Assembly: GCA_043228905.1 (NCBI GenBank)
Contig: JBHGNT010000004.1
Span: 5,208,001 to 5,272,000 of the forward strand
Reading direction: 5' to 3'
Length of the DNA stretch: 64,000 nucleotides
Source: Azolla caroliniana
Taxonomy: Eukaryota; Polypodiophyta
The notes beneath the pieces are model-generated. The model was not told the DNA's origin. It saw only the letters and a list, made by a program, of their open reading frames with translations, and searched no databases. Of this stretch, positions 32,841 through 42,067 are shown one piece after another (within the stretch, counting starts at the first letter, position 1; the number at the start of each line of letters is the position of its first letter). The translations under genes and the position numbers were made by a program.

Positions 32841-35800
32841 TTACTCTTCGCCTGCCGGCCCTTCCTCGGCCTCGGATCGGTCGTCGCTGCTGTCCAGGAG
32901 AATCGGGTCGGGTTCGTCGTCGTGCCGCTTCTTGAAAGCTTTGATCCTCTTCCCGGCCACGGGTATCGCTATTCTCGTACCGTCGAGTTCCGCCAGATGA
33001 TACGTCCCGTTGTCGTTGGCGCTCTGTACCGTGTACGGCCCGAACCATCTCCGTGCGAACTTCCTTGTTGCTCGGTGCTGGTTGTCGAGGCTGCTGTCGT
33101 AGACGAGCACCCAGTCACCTTCGTCGATTTTCTTCGGTCGTAGCCGGTGCGTTCGGTCGAACCGGGCTTTGTTCTTTGTCCTCGCCACCCGGAGCTTCTC
33201 CGTAGCCAGTGCCACGTCCTCCGGTCTCCGCTCGAGCTGTCGTATACGTGCGGCCAACAACTCCTCCCGGCTCATCTCGTCCCTCCAGTCGACCGTTGCC
33301 CACGAGGAGATCGTCCGTTCAATCGGCATGATCGGCTTCTGGCCGAACATGAGCTCCGTCGGCATGTACCCGGTTACCGAACTGTGCGTGGTCCGGTCTG
33401 CCCACAAAGCATAAGGTAGCAGCTGCGGCCAGTTACCGACTCGGCCTCCGCATGCCCGAATCAACGCCTTGACGATCGGTCCGTGTCCGCGCTCCACCTT
33501 TCCATTCGCCTCCGGATTGTACGCAGTGGTGAGCGAGAGCTTGACTCCAAGCCGGTCGAACAGCTCCGCGGCCTCTTCGGCGTCCAACTCCCCTCGGTCA
33601 GCCACGATCTTCCCGACGCACCCGTACCGGCATATCACGTCCTCGACTAGGAACCGACACACGGCCGCGGTCGTCTTGTTCTGAAGGGCTCGGCCTTCCA
33701 CCTGGTTCGTCAGGTCTTCCCGCGCTAGGACCAGATACCGCATCTGTCCTACCCCCATCGGCATCGTCACCAGATCTACCATCCATTTGAAGTGGATAGT
33801 CGGAGGGTACGTAGGGTGAAGCCCGTCCCGGTGTCGGACTATCGAGTGCATCTGACAACTCTCGCAAGTTGACACGAACCGATGCACGTCCCGGTACAAT
33901 CCCGGCCACCAGTACTTCCCCTTCAGCTTCTCAAACGTCGCCGACGTTCCACGGTGTCCAGCCCAAGGGCTGTCGTGGTAGGCCGCCAGTAGCTCCTCCT
34001 GTACTTCCTTCATCGCCACCACCCGGAGCGGGACGCCGTCCCTCTTCTTCGGGTGCTTCCATAGATGCCCATCTCGGAGAAAGAATCGATATGCTTTCTT
34101 CCGGATCCGGTTGGCCTCGTCCTTCGTCCATGACGCATCGGGCGTCATTGTCTTCAAAAACCCGCCGATCTGCAGCCACTCCCCGTCGTACTTGCTCGCG
34201 TCGAACTCGTTAAGCGCCGGAGTGCTCATCCCGTCGGTCGTTATGTATGCCGCCTCGAAGAAATCCACGCCGACTTCTTCGTCTTCCGAAACCATGCCGC
34301 CCTCGTCGTCGAACCTCGCCCTCGAAAGCATGTCGGCCATGGCGTTGTCTTTCCCGGAAAGGTGTCGTATTTCCGGGTCCAGGGACTTGATGTACGCTAT
34401 CCACCTGAGCATCGCCAGGTCCGGAGTCGCGCATCCGGAAACCATTCCGAGAATCGGCAGGCAATCCGTCTCGATGATCACTTCTGTCCCTATCAGGTAG
34501 TCTTTGTCGGCCTTAACCGCCGAAACAATACCCCAGAGTTCGCGTTTAACCTGGGCGTATCCTCGCTGCCGTTCACTGAGGACTTTCGCGCCGAATCGGA
34601 TCGGAAACCGATTGCCGTCCTCGTCTTCCTGGTTCACGACCCATCCGATCCCGGTCGGACTGGTATCCACCGTTATGAATACCGGGGTACCCTTCCCGTA
34701 TACCGCCTTCCGGAGTGCCGGTGCCGCTGCAAGGGCCTCTTTCAGCTTCCGGACCGATTCCGCGTGCTCGTCTAGCCATTCGAACCTTCGTCCCTTTTTC
34801 AGCAACCCGTACAGTGGCTCCGCGACGTGTGCGTAATGCGGGATCCACATGTGGTAGAACGCGCATGCCCCCAGGAATCTCCGTACTTCCGTGACCGAGC
34901 TGCAGTCGGGCTTCATCGCGGAGATGGCTTCTACCTTTGCCGGAGACGGTTTCCGGCCATATGGTCCGCACAGGTGTCCGACCACCATGATTTCTGACTG
35001 CCCGAAGGCCGACTTCTCCCCGGAGAAGGTGAGTCTCGCATCCTCTAGCCTTTGCAGCACCTTCTCGCAGTCGTCGATGTGCGTCGCCACGAATCGCCGG
35101 CATCCGTCCGGCCCGATCGTCTCGTCCTTTTCTTCCACCGGGCATCCCTTGATCGGGATGTCGTCCAGAAACGGCATGGTGATGTCCGGGATACAGTCCC
35201 TCAGAACCTTGTTCATCGCATTCACCATGTGGGCCACCGAGTTGGTCCCTCCTTGCGGCAGTGTACACATCCGAACTAGGCCGAGGGGAGTTCGCATCGT
35301 CGTAATGTCTCTGCTCTCCACGGCTAGCTGGAACTGGTCGTACCCTGAGTATAGATCCCCGACCGAGTAAATTGACCTTCCGGCGAAGGCCTCCGCGAAC
35401 TCGTCTATGGTCGGTCCGATCCCTGCGTTCCGAATGGTCACTCGATTGACCGGCTGCAGGTCCTGGATGAAGCGCAGCGAACCGTTTTTCTTCGGTACGG
35501 TAAACCATCGATTCGAATATGGGGCGCTCGACGGCTCGAGAATTCCCATATCAACTTTCTGCCTCAGCAGCTCCATCAACTTCGGGATGTGAGCTCTCGG
35601 AACCGGGATTGGCTTGAGATTCCATGGTACATGCGGTACCGTGAATATCACCATCGGCTCCACGATCGTCGGGTCAACGCACCCGATTTCCTCCGGCGAG
35701 AATGCGAAGGCTTTCCCGTGCCTTCCGAGCATTCTCCGAAACCGGTCTTCCTCCGCCGGCAGTAGGAACCCGCCCCCACCGATTTTGAGCTCTCGGAGCG

Positions 35801-36332
35801 TCTCGTCAGTGAAGGTGTGCCCTATGCAGGCCGGATCTCGTAGACTAGGGTCCGATGCAACCCCTTTGATTCTCGACGCGCTGTCCTCCGGTAAGGGTGC
35901 CGCTACTGGCCTTACCTTCCGGTCCACAGTCTTGTACTTGGTGTTTACGTGGGCCGTCCGAACTGACTCGAGCCCTCGACCGAAGTCCGCGATGACTTCG
36001 TACATCTCCTCGGAACACACCGGTATCGTCCGGTCTTCGTTAAGGCCTTCTTCGACTACCTTTCCCAGCATTCCCAAGGTGTCGTCGAATGAGACCGCCT
36101 CCACGGCTCCGTTGATTTCCTCGTCCGGGCCGAGAACTCCGCACGCTCGAAGTCTCGCCTCCGTCTTTGTTTTCTCTCGGCCGGCGATGCCGACCATCGC
36201 ACACGCTCCGCTGTCGGAGAACAAAAATTCCCTACCTATGGTACAAGGTTTCTTCGGTTTTATCGTACAGGTGTGGGGTTTTCCCGGGGTGTCCGGACTG
36301 TCGCGGCCCCACGCCTTGGCAGCCCTCTCTAA
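32841..36332 (-). CDS. B1 pol: reverse transcriptase, RNase H, integrase
   Basis: The frame lies -1 to gag-protease and opens only about 10 bases before the shared GGATTTTTAG (36329-36338), so expression should need a -1 shift there. Numbering from the TTG at 36224: RT occupies about residues 195-395, with RWFTVPKKNG, LPQGGTNSVAH and catalytic FLDD (352-355). RNase H has Asp520, Glu562, Asp587 and Asp631. Integrase has an HHCC finger (His750, His757, Cys787, Cys790) and Asp817, Asp876, Glu911. A GPY/F block, RWFGPYTV, is at about 1059-1066. No chromodomain is seen. It differs from B2 at Ser761 (Trp in B2, A1-lineage and A2) through two substitutions at 33943 and 33945, next to the zinc finger. 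Confidence 0.93.
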   Translation of the reverse strand, partial: LERAAKAWGRDSPDTPGKPHTCTIKPKKPCTIGREFLFSDSGACAMVGIAGREKTKTEARLRACGVLGPDEEINGAVEAVSFDDTLGMLGKVVEEGLNEDRTIPVCSEEMYEVIADFGRGLESVRTAHVNTKYKTVDRKVRPVAAPLPEDSASRIKGVASDPSLRDPACIGHTFTDETLRELKIGGGGFLLPAEEDRFRRMLGRHGKAFAFSPEEIGCVDPTIVEPMVIFTVPHVPWNLKPIPVPRAHIPKLMELLRQKVDMGILEPSSAPYSNRWFTVPKKNGSLRFIQDLQPVNRVTIRNAGIGPTIDEFAEAFAGRSIYSVGDLYSGYDQFQLAVESRDITTMRTPLGLVRMCTLPQGGTNSVAHMVNAMNKVLRDCIPDITMPFLDDIPIKGCPVEEKDETIGPDGCRRFVATHIDDCEKVLQRLEDARLTFSGEKSAFGQSEIMVVGHLCGPYGRKPSPAKVEAISAMKPDCSSVTEVRRFLGACAFYHMWIPHYAHVAEPLYGLLKKGRRFEWLDEHAESVRKLKEALAAAPALRKAVYGKGTPVFITVDTSPTGIGWVVNQEDEDGNRFPIRFGAKVLSERQRGYAQVKRELWGIVSAVKADKDYLIGTEVIIETDCLPILGMVSGCATPDLAMLRWIAYIKSLDPEIRHLSGKDNAMADMLSRARFDDEGGMVSEDEEVGVDFFEAAYITTDGMSTPALNEFDASKYDGEWLQIGGFLKTMTPDASWTKDEANRIRKKAYRFFLRDGHLWKHPKKRDGVPLRVVAMKEVQEELLAAYHDSPWAGHRGTSATFEKLKGKYWWPGLYRDVHRFVSTCESCQMHSIVRHRDGLHPTYPPTIHFKWMVDLVTMPMGVGQMRYLVLAREDLTNQVEGRALQNKTTAAVCRFLVEDVICRYGCVGKIVADRGELDAEEAAELFDRLGVKLSLTTAYNPEANGKVERGHGPIVKALIRACGGRVGNWPQLLPYALWADRTTHSSVTGYMPTELMFGQKPIMPIERTISSWATVDWRDEMSREELLAARIRQLERRPEDVALATEKLRVARTKNKARFDRTHRLRPKKIDEGDWVLVYDSSLDNQHRATRKFARRWFGPYTVQSANDNGTYHLAELDGTRIAIPVAGKRIKAFKKRHDDEPDPILLDSSDDRSEAEEGPAGEE

Positions 36333-38455
36333 AAATCCTCTCGGTTATCGGAACCGAGGGAGTCGCGGTTACGTTCGTGGTTCGGCCGTACCGTCAGAAA
36401 CTGGACCGAATGGCGCCCGTCTTGGCTTTTGACCCTCGCGTAGGCCGAACCATTGTCCAACACCTTGGTCTCCATCCGCGCCGCCGTGATGTACGGCTCT
36501 CCCAGTATGACCGGATGCGAAGACGTCTCCTGCACGAAGAAGTGCTGGTCAATCTCGACGTCGCCGATCTTGACTCGCACATTCGGACAGGCCCCGTGCA
36601 GTTCCTCGGTGGCGCGCGTTGCTGCCCTTATTTTCCACCCGTGCTTGGTGTTGATCGGCCATTTGCCCTTCTTATAGAAGTCCATGGACATCAAATTGAT
36701 CTCCGATCCGTGGTCCACCAAAGCTATCACCGGTTCCTGGACATCGCCGATCTTCACCGGGGTTTCCGTGGTCGCTCGGGCCCAGTGCGGTCTCGAATAG
36801 TGGCTTTCCGCCCACTCGTCTCCCAGCGCCATGTCGTCTAGGTGCGTCGTCCGCACTTCCACCGGTCTTTCCGGTTCTGTCTCCGTTGACAGCCTCTTCC
36901 GTTTCACCAAGTCCACGATGGAGTCGTGGAACTCCTTCTTGGCGATTCCCAGCACCTCCCGTAGCGACAGCTCCACCTTGCTGTCGAGGATCCGTTCCTC
37001 CAGGACCTTTCGTAAGTCCGTGGTTCTTTCTATCTCCGTCCCCAGACGGTACCCGCCCTTCTGGGGTTTATCTTGCGTACCGGCCCCGCCGGCTTCGTCC
37101 CGTCGTGGCCCGGACCGGGTCTCGTATCGTTGTGAGGGCCCGGTCGTCCCGGGTTTCCCCACCCGCTTCTCTTCTACCAGAGCCTCGTAGTTCCGGCAAG
37201 CGGCTTCCACGAAGCCCGTCTTTTCCTCGACCGGGTCGCTCCACCCGGTCATCTCCCGTACCCGTTTCTCCGCACGGTCCGATTCCTCCCCTTTAAGCCC
37301 TGCACCGGCAAGGCCTTCCAGCATCGTCGGCCAGAATCCGGCTTTGCTTTCCTTTCGGGCCTCGCCGCCCCCGACTCGAATACCGGCCGACGCCGAGTAG
37401 TGGACGGTTTCCGCATGTCGGGCCGCCGCCTCTTCCATCAACCTCTTCATTCCGCCTCGCCCGTCGTTTCGGTTTAGGGCCCTTCTCGTGTCGTTGGCGT
37501 GAACCCGGCCTTCCCATAGGTACACCACCCGGTTCCTCAGCGCCTCTGCGAAATCGCCGCAGTCTTTTCGGATGTGGCCGACCCCGTCGCACCACATGCA
37601 CCTGTTCCCTGCCGCCGGCCGTCGGTCACGAGCAGGTTCTCCGCCTTCTCTGCGGGCTTGTGCGATTTGGAGGTCTTTTATCGCCCTCGTCAGTTCCTCC
37701 AACGCAGCTCCTCCAGTCGAGCCTCTGATCACGCCGGTCGGAGCTGAACCGGATTCCAGCCATTCCCGAGTCTCTTCCCTTCGCACCGGCTGCGCCGGCT
37801 CGAGTTTCCTCGCCGCGACTGAGCCCGACCCGGCTGCTCTGTCATCCTCCCATTCTCGCCGTTTGTCGAAACGGCCGCAGGCTCTCTTGACCGCCGCCCA
37901 GTCGGCTGTCAGCCCGTCTTCGGTTTCTAGCAGGGCGCCCACGTGACTCCGATCCCTCTCGTCAACCGATTTGACGAACAGCAGGACCCGGCTTGTATCC
38001 AGGACCATCCTGTCAAGCGCCGAAAGGCGCGCGAAGTTCTCCTCGAACTCCCGGAGGAGTGCCGACGCATTCCTTCCTTTCCCGGGAGACTCCACCCACT
38101 CCATGAAGCTTCGCTTCGAAAGCCGGAGCGCGTCGTCCAGTCCGTATTTTTCCAGGAGCCGACCTTCGAACTCCTCCCAGGTACGGCTCTCCGCCCGCAC
38201 CTCGAGCACCTCCGCGTGGATGCTCGGCATCGCCACTCGGGGAAAACCGGCAAGACGCCTGTCTTCCGGAATGTCCCGCATTAACATTTCCGCACCGTAG
38301 GACGCCAGGTACTTCGTGGCATCTTTTCCGGTGAATCGACCGATCGTTCCGACGACCGCCTCAATAGCTCTATCGAGGGCGCCGGTGCCCTCGCGCGCGC
38401 TTACTATCCGATCCACGGCCGAAGCCATGGCCTCTGCAAGATCCGCCCCCTTCAT
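36329..38455 (-). CDS. B1 gag-protease polyprotein, 708 residues
   Basis: It starts at MKGADLAEAM, 23 bp after the primer site; a TAG lies in frame just upstream. Residues about 30-200 form the capsid-like gag core shared with A1 and A2. A CCHC knuckle, CMWCDGVGHIRKDC, is at 286-299, followed by a basic, low-complexity linker. The retropepsin-like segment ALVDHGSEINLM has Asp581-His582-Gly583, then VKIGDVEIDQHFFVQ and VILGEPYITA. Having protease in the gag frame is unlike most Ty3/gypsy elements, where it heads pol. The product should form particles and self-cleave. The frame ends REDF-stop at the putative shift site. Confidence 0.92.
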   Translation of the reverse strand: MKGADLAEAMASAVDRIVSAREGTGALDRAIEAVVGTIGRFTGKDATKYLASYGAEMLMRDIPEDRRLAGFPRVAMPSIHAEVLEVRAESRTWEEFEGRLLEKYGLDDALRLSKRSFMEWVESPGKGRNASALLREFEENFARLSALDRMVLDTSRVLLFVKSVDERDRSHVGALLETEDGLTADWAAVKRACGRFDKRREWEDDRAAGSGSVAARKLEPAQPVRREETREWLESGSAPTGVIRGSTGGAALEELTRAIKDLQIAQARREGGEPARDRRPAAGNRCMWCDGVGHIRKDCGDFAEALRNRVVYLWEGRVHANDTRRALNRNDGRGGMKRLMEEAAARHAETVHYSASAGIRVGGGEARKESKAGFWPTMLEGLAGAGLKGEESDRAEKRVREMTGWSDPVEEKTGFVEAACRNYEALVEEKRVGKPGTTGPSQRYETRSGPRRDEAGGAGTQDKPQKGGYRLGTEIERTTDLRKVLEERILDSKVELSLREVLGIAKKEFHDSIVDLVKRKRLSTETEPERPVEVRTTHLDDMALGDEWAESHYSRPHWARATTETPVKIGDVQEPVIALVDHGSEINLMSMDFYKKGKWPINTKHGWKIRAATRATEELHGACPNVRVKIGDVEIDQHFFVQETSSHPVILGEPYITAARMETKVLDNGSAYARVKSQDGRHSVQFLTVRPNHERNRDSLGSDNREDF

Positions 38456-38477
38456 TTCCTACTCTTCTGCCGCCTCT

Positions 38478-38495
38478 TTCACGTCGGGTTCACCA
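38478..38495 (-). other. Primer-binding site of B1, tRNA-Trp type
   Basis: TGGTGAACCCGACGTGAA, three bases after the 5' LTR. All 18 bases are complementary to the 3' end of plant tRNA-Trp as I recall it. Confidence 0.78.
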
Positions 38496-38498
38496 AGA

Positions 38499-39215
38499 TG
38501 TCGGGGTTGCTACGCCCTTGCGTGTAGAAAGGAGGAGGGACCACGGGGGTCTCGAACCGAAGAGCAAGAGAGAGAGGAGTAAGAGAGAGAGACCCGATTA
38601 CACAGAACCGAAGATCCGATTGCGCAGAACCGACGATTGCACAGGGACACGGCCCAACAAACAGAGATCACAAATAGACGCCGACGCAGATGGACGCAAC
38701 AACGAGAGATATGTGCTTATGAATGCAAGAAAATAACAGACTAAAGTATTACAACCCACGGTGGGGCACAAAATAGATACTAACGAAAACGAACAGGGCG
38801 GCGAACAGCTGCCGACCCCTGTATGTCGCGACGCACAGAAAGGGAAAACAGGTCGGAGGTGCTGCAGGACGCACTCGGGGCGTTCCACGGAACAGCGCAA
38901 GCCTCCTCGAAACCTGCACAGGTACGCGATGGAGCAGAAGACAGAGAGAGCAGGAGTGAGAGAGAAGCTCCGAAATCGGTTCGGCAGCACTTCGTCCTCT
39001 CCGCGGGAGATACCCCACTTCTATTCTTCCTCTTCCTTTTATAGCCCGTCAAGAGGCCGTTTGGCATTAACTGCATACCAACCGAATCTACCCACCTAGG
39101 ATCCTCGTATGTACCTACTTCGTCCTTAGGTACTTCTTGGCGCGCGTGTGTGTGTAGAGCCGTTTCCCACGCCTTGTTCCTCCGATTCCTCTTGTGGGCG
39201 GTTTTCTTCACGACA
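38499..39215 (-). repeat. 5' LTR of B1
   Basis: Twin of 32052-32768; the visible difference is GTGGGGC here versus GTAGGGC in the 3' copy (near 32310). TATAAA at 39038-39043 on the element strand is the likely pol II promoter. Confidence 0.95.
39038..39043 (-). promoter_or_regulatory. TATA box in the B1 5' LTR
   Basis: The element strand reads GGCTATAAAAGGAAG, a strong TATA context about 170 bp into the 717-bp LTR. B2 has the same at 55005-55010. Confidence 0.6.
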
Positions 39216-41377
39216 ACGTGATAAACAGATCACCCTCAGTACCTTTGGACGGAGACACGCCGCAGAGAGTGTGGACCGGTAGGGAAGTATCCTACCGGCA
39301 TCTGAAGGTGTTCGGGTGTCTCGCATACGTGCATGTGGCAAAGGACCGGAGAGGAAAGCTAGATCCAAAGACCCGGCCATGCATATTCCTCGGTTACGGC
39401 GATGACGAGTTCGGCTACCGAGTATGGGACCCGGTCGACAAGAAGATATTCCGGAGTCGTGATATCATCTTCATGGAGAACAAGACACTCGCCGACTGGG
39501 AGTCGGAGAAGAAGATGAAGAGCTCCAAGTCGACCGGTGAGGATCAACTCTACGAGGAGCAGTCCCGACCGGCAAGGGACCGGTTAGCACTCGAGGATCC
39601 GGCCGAAGACGGTGAAGAAACAGAACCGGCCGAAGAAGATGAAAATGATACCGGAACCGGCCCCGATCCCGAAATGGATTCGGATGAAGACGAATCGGAA
39701 GAACCGGTTACCGAAGCTCCGGAACGGAGATATCCTCTGAGAGAGAGAAGGGCCCCCCGGAGATTTCCGGAACCAGAGCACGTGCTGCTAACCGACGAGG
39801 GGGAGCCAGAGAGCTTTGAAGAAGCAAAGCATGACATCCAGAGCCACAGGTGGTTGAGTGCCATGCAGGACGAGATGGATTCCCTGCATGAGAACCACAC
39901 ATATAAACTTGTGGAGTTGCCGAAAGGAAAGCGGGCACTTCGAAACAAGTGGGTGTTCAAGCTGAAACCGGGAGATGCCGGAAACCCCCCGAGATACAAA
40001 GCCAGGATCGTGGTGAAGGGGTTTCAGCAGAAGAAGGGCGTCGACTTCGACGAGATATTTGCCCCGGTAGTGAAGATGACCTCCATCCGGACGGTGCTGA
40101 GCATAGCGGCAAGCATGGACCTCGAGGTAGAACAGATGGACGTGAAGACGACATTCCTTCACGGTGACCTCGAAGAAGAGATCTACATGCAGCAACCGGA
40201 AGGATTCGAGAAGAAAGGGAAGGAGCACCTGGTATGCCGGTTGAAGAAGAGCCTTTACGGTCTGAAGCAGGCTCCCCGGCAATGGTACCGGAAGTTCGAC
40301 TCCTTCATGACCGACGAAGGGTACCTCAAAACGCAGTCCGACCACTGCGTGTTTGTGAAGAAGTTCGAAGGAGGAGACTTTCTAATACTCCTCCTGTACG
40401 TGGACGACATGTTGATCGTCGGACGGGACCAGGGAAAGATACGGATGCTGAAGAAAGCACTTCACCGAACCTTCTCAATGAAGGACCTGGGTCCGGCGAG
40501 ACAAATACTAGGGATGCACATCATCCGGGACCGGAGCAAGAAGCAGTTGTGGCTGTCACAGGAGAAGTACGTGACAAAGGTGCTTAAACGGTTCAACATG
40601 TCGGAAGCAAGACCGGTCGGATCGACACTCCCGACAAACTGCAAGCTGTCCAGCAAGCAAAGCCCCAAGACAAAGGCTGAGAAGGAGGACATGATGAAAG
40701 TACCATATGCCTCTGCCGTCGGGAGCTTGATGTACGCAATGGTGTGTACCCGACCGGACATAGGATATGTAGTCGGAGTGGTGAGCCGGTACATGAGCAA
40801 TCCCGGCAAAGAGCATTGGAACGCGGCCAAGTGGATACTCCGATACCTGAAGGGCACGGCAAACGTGTGCCTCCGATTCGGCTCCGGTAAGCCCGAACTC
40901 GACGGCTTCACCGATTCGGATATGTCGGCTGATGCAGATACCAGCCGGTCCACATCAGGGTATGTGATGACGTATGCAGGGGGAGCTGTTTCATGGCAGT
41001 CGAGGCTGCAGAAGACGGTTGCATTGTCAACCACGGAGGCGGAGTACATGGCGGCTGTTGAAGCCGGCAAGGAAATAATATGGATGAAGGACTTCATTAG
41101 AGAGCTCGGTATCCGGCAGGAGGAGTACCGACTCTACTGCGACAGTCAGAGTGCAATCCACCTTGCGAAGAACGCGGCCTATCACTCCCGGACGAAGCAC
41201 ATCCAGCGAAGATATCACTGGATCCGGGAAAGGATAGAAGACAAGGAGTTCGTGCTGACGAAGATCCACACGGACGAGAACGGGTCGGATATGCTGACCA
41301 AGGTGCTCACACCCGACAAGCTGGAAGCATGCCGGAAGAGGATCGGATTGGAGAGACATCATCCCATGCCGAAGTGA
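39216..41377 (+). pseudogene. C1 gag-pol, second part (integrase C-half, RT, RNase H)
   Basis: It continues the C1 frame after B1: VINRSPSVPLDGDTPQRVW, the integrase C-terminal IFLGYGDDEFGYRVWD block, and an acidic linker. The RT has WVFKLKPGDAGNPPRYKARI and catalytic YVDD (near 40400). RNase H shows SDMSADADTSRSTSGYV, TTEAEYMA and DSQSAIHLAKN. It ends KRIGLERHHPMPK-stop, 10 bp before the 3' LTR, with the purine tract AAGGGGGAGT between. No stop or frameshift. With 30133-32049 it makes 1358 residues. Confidence 0.92.
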
Positions 41378-41387
41378 AGGGGGAGTT

Positions 41388-41990
41388 TGTTGGGTTTACG
41401 GTCCCTTTCGGATGGGATGGTCGGATGCCGAAGATGAATGCCGACAAGCCCGGTTTCGGTTTCAGAACCGGATGATGAAGACCCCGGTTTCGGAACCGGA
41501 TGACGAATGTACCCGGAGAGAGATCCGGATGCGGGGACATATCTGCGAATATGTTTGCCAAGGGCCCTTGAGGCTATAGTTGTAAATAGCCCTAAAGTCA
41601 TATGTGTATAAATATGACTTAGGGCAAACAGTTTTAATGTTGCTACTCATTTTTCTGTTTTTCCACTCAAGAGGAGTGAAGAGAGAGCAGCCGTGAGAGA
41701 GATAGAGCGTGAGAGAGGAAGAGGTCGACGCCTCTGTGTAATACCGCCGCCTGTGGCGAGGATAGCGAGCTCAAGGTCATCGCCTTGCAGCTCGCCATTG
41801 TATATTTCTCTGTGCATAGTTTTGGTTTGGAGCCTTGCACTCCCGTGGTTTTTCCCATCTAGGGTTTTCCACGTTAATCCCTGTGTTATAGTGTCTTTCT
41901 CAGTGTTTCCTATTTTCTGCTGCATTGAATCGCGATTACTCGGTTGTGGCCGAGAGAAGAAGGTGAATCGGAGAGCGTCGATTCTCAACA
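41388..41990 (+). repeat. 3' LTR of C1
   Basis: 603 bp, twin of 29500-30102 with about four substitutions. Followed by AGAAC (41991-41995). Confidence 0.92.
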
Positions 41991-42067
41991 AGAACCTTTG
42001 CAGCTGACTTCAGCTCGAAACAAAAAAGAAAAAACCTAATCTCGGTGAAGAATAGAAAGGGAAAAAA

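Larger units (their letters stand above)
32052..39215 (-). mobile_element. Gypsy-like LTR retrotransposon B1, structurally complete
   Basis: A 7164-bp element on the minus strand with 717-bp LTRs (32052-32768 is 3', 38499-39215 is 5') that differ at one visible position. The target duplication is ACGT (32048-32051, 39216-39219). Its host is the C1 integrase, and removing B1 restores the C1 frame through ATYVINRSPS. It has a tRNA-Trp-type primer site, open gag-protease and pol frames, and a purine tract. The element is GC- and CpG-rich compared with the host DNA. B2 is its near-identical twin. It looks coding-competent apart from one substitution in the integrase zinc region. Confidence 0.95.
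29500..41990 (+). mobile_element. Copia element C1, near-intact, interrupted only by B1
   Basis: LTRs of 603 bp at 29500-30102 and 41388-41990 are flanked by AGAAC (29495-29499, 41991-41995). Without B1 and one ACGT the element is 5323 bp, with a single open gag-pol frame of 1358 codons. The LTRs differ at about four positions (0.7%), so insertion was recent. It was inserted into the leader of C2. Only the B1 insertion in the integrase coding region disables it. Confidence 0.93.

Noticed and set aside
35407-36841. Long + strand frames opposite B pol and gag (for example 224 and 272 residues)
   Set aside because: These are antisense shadows of GC-rich coding sequence with no recognisable motifs.
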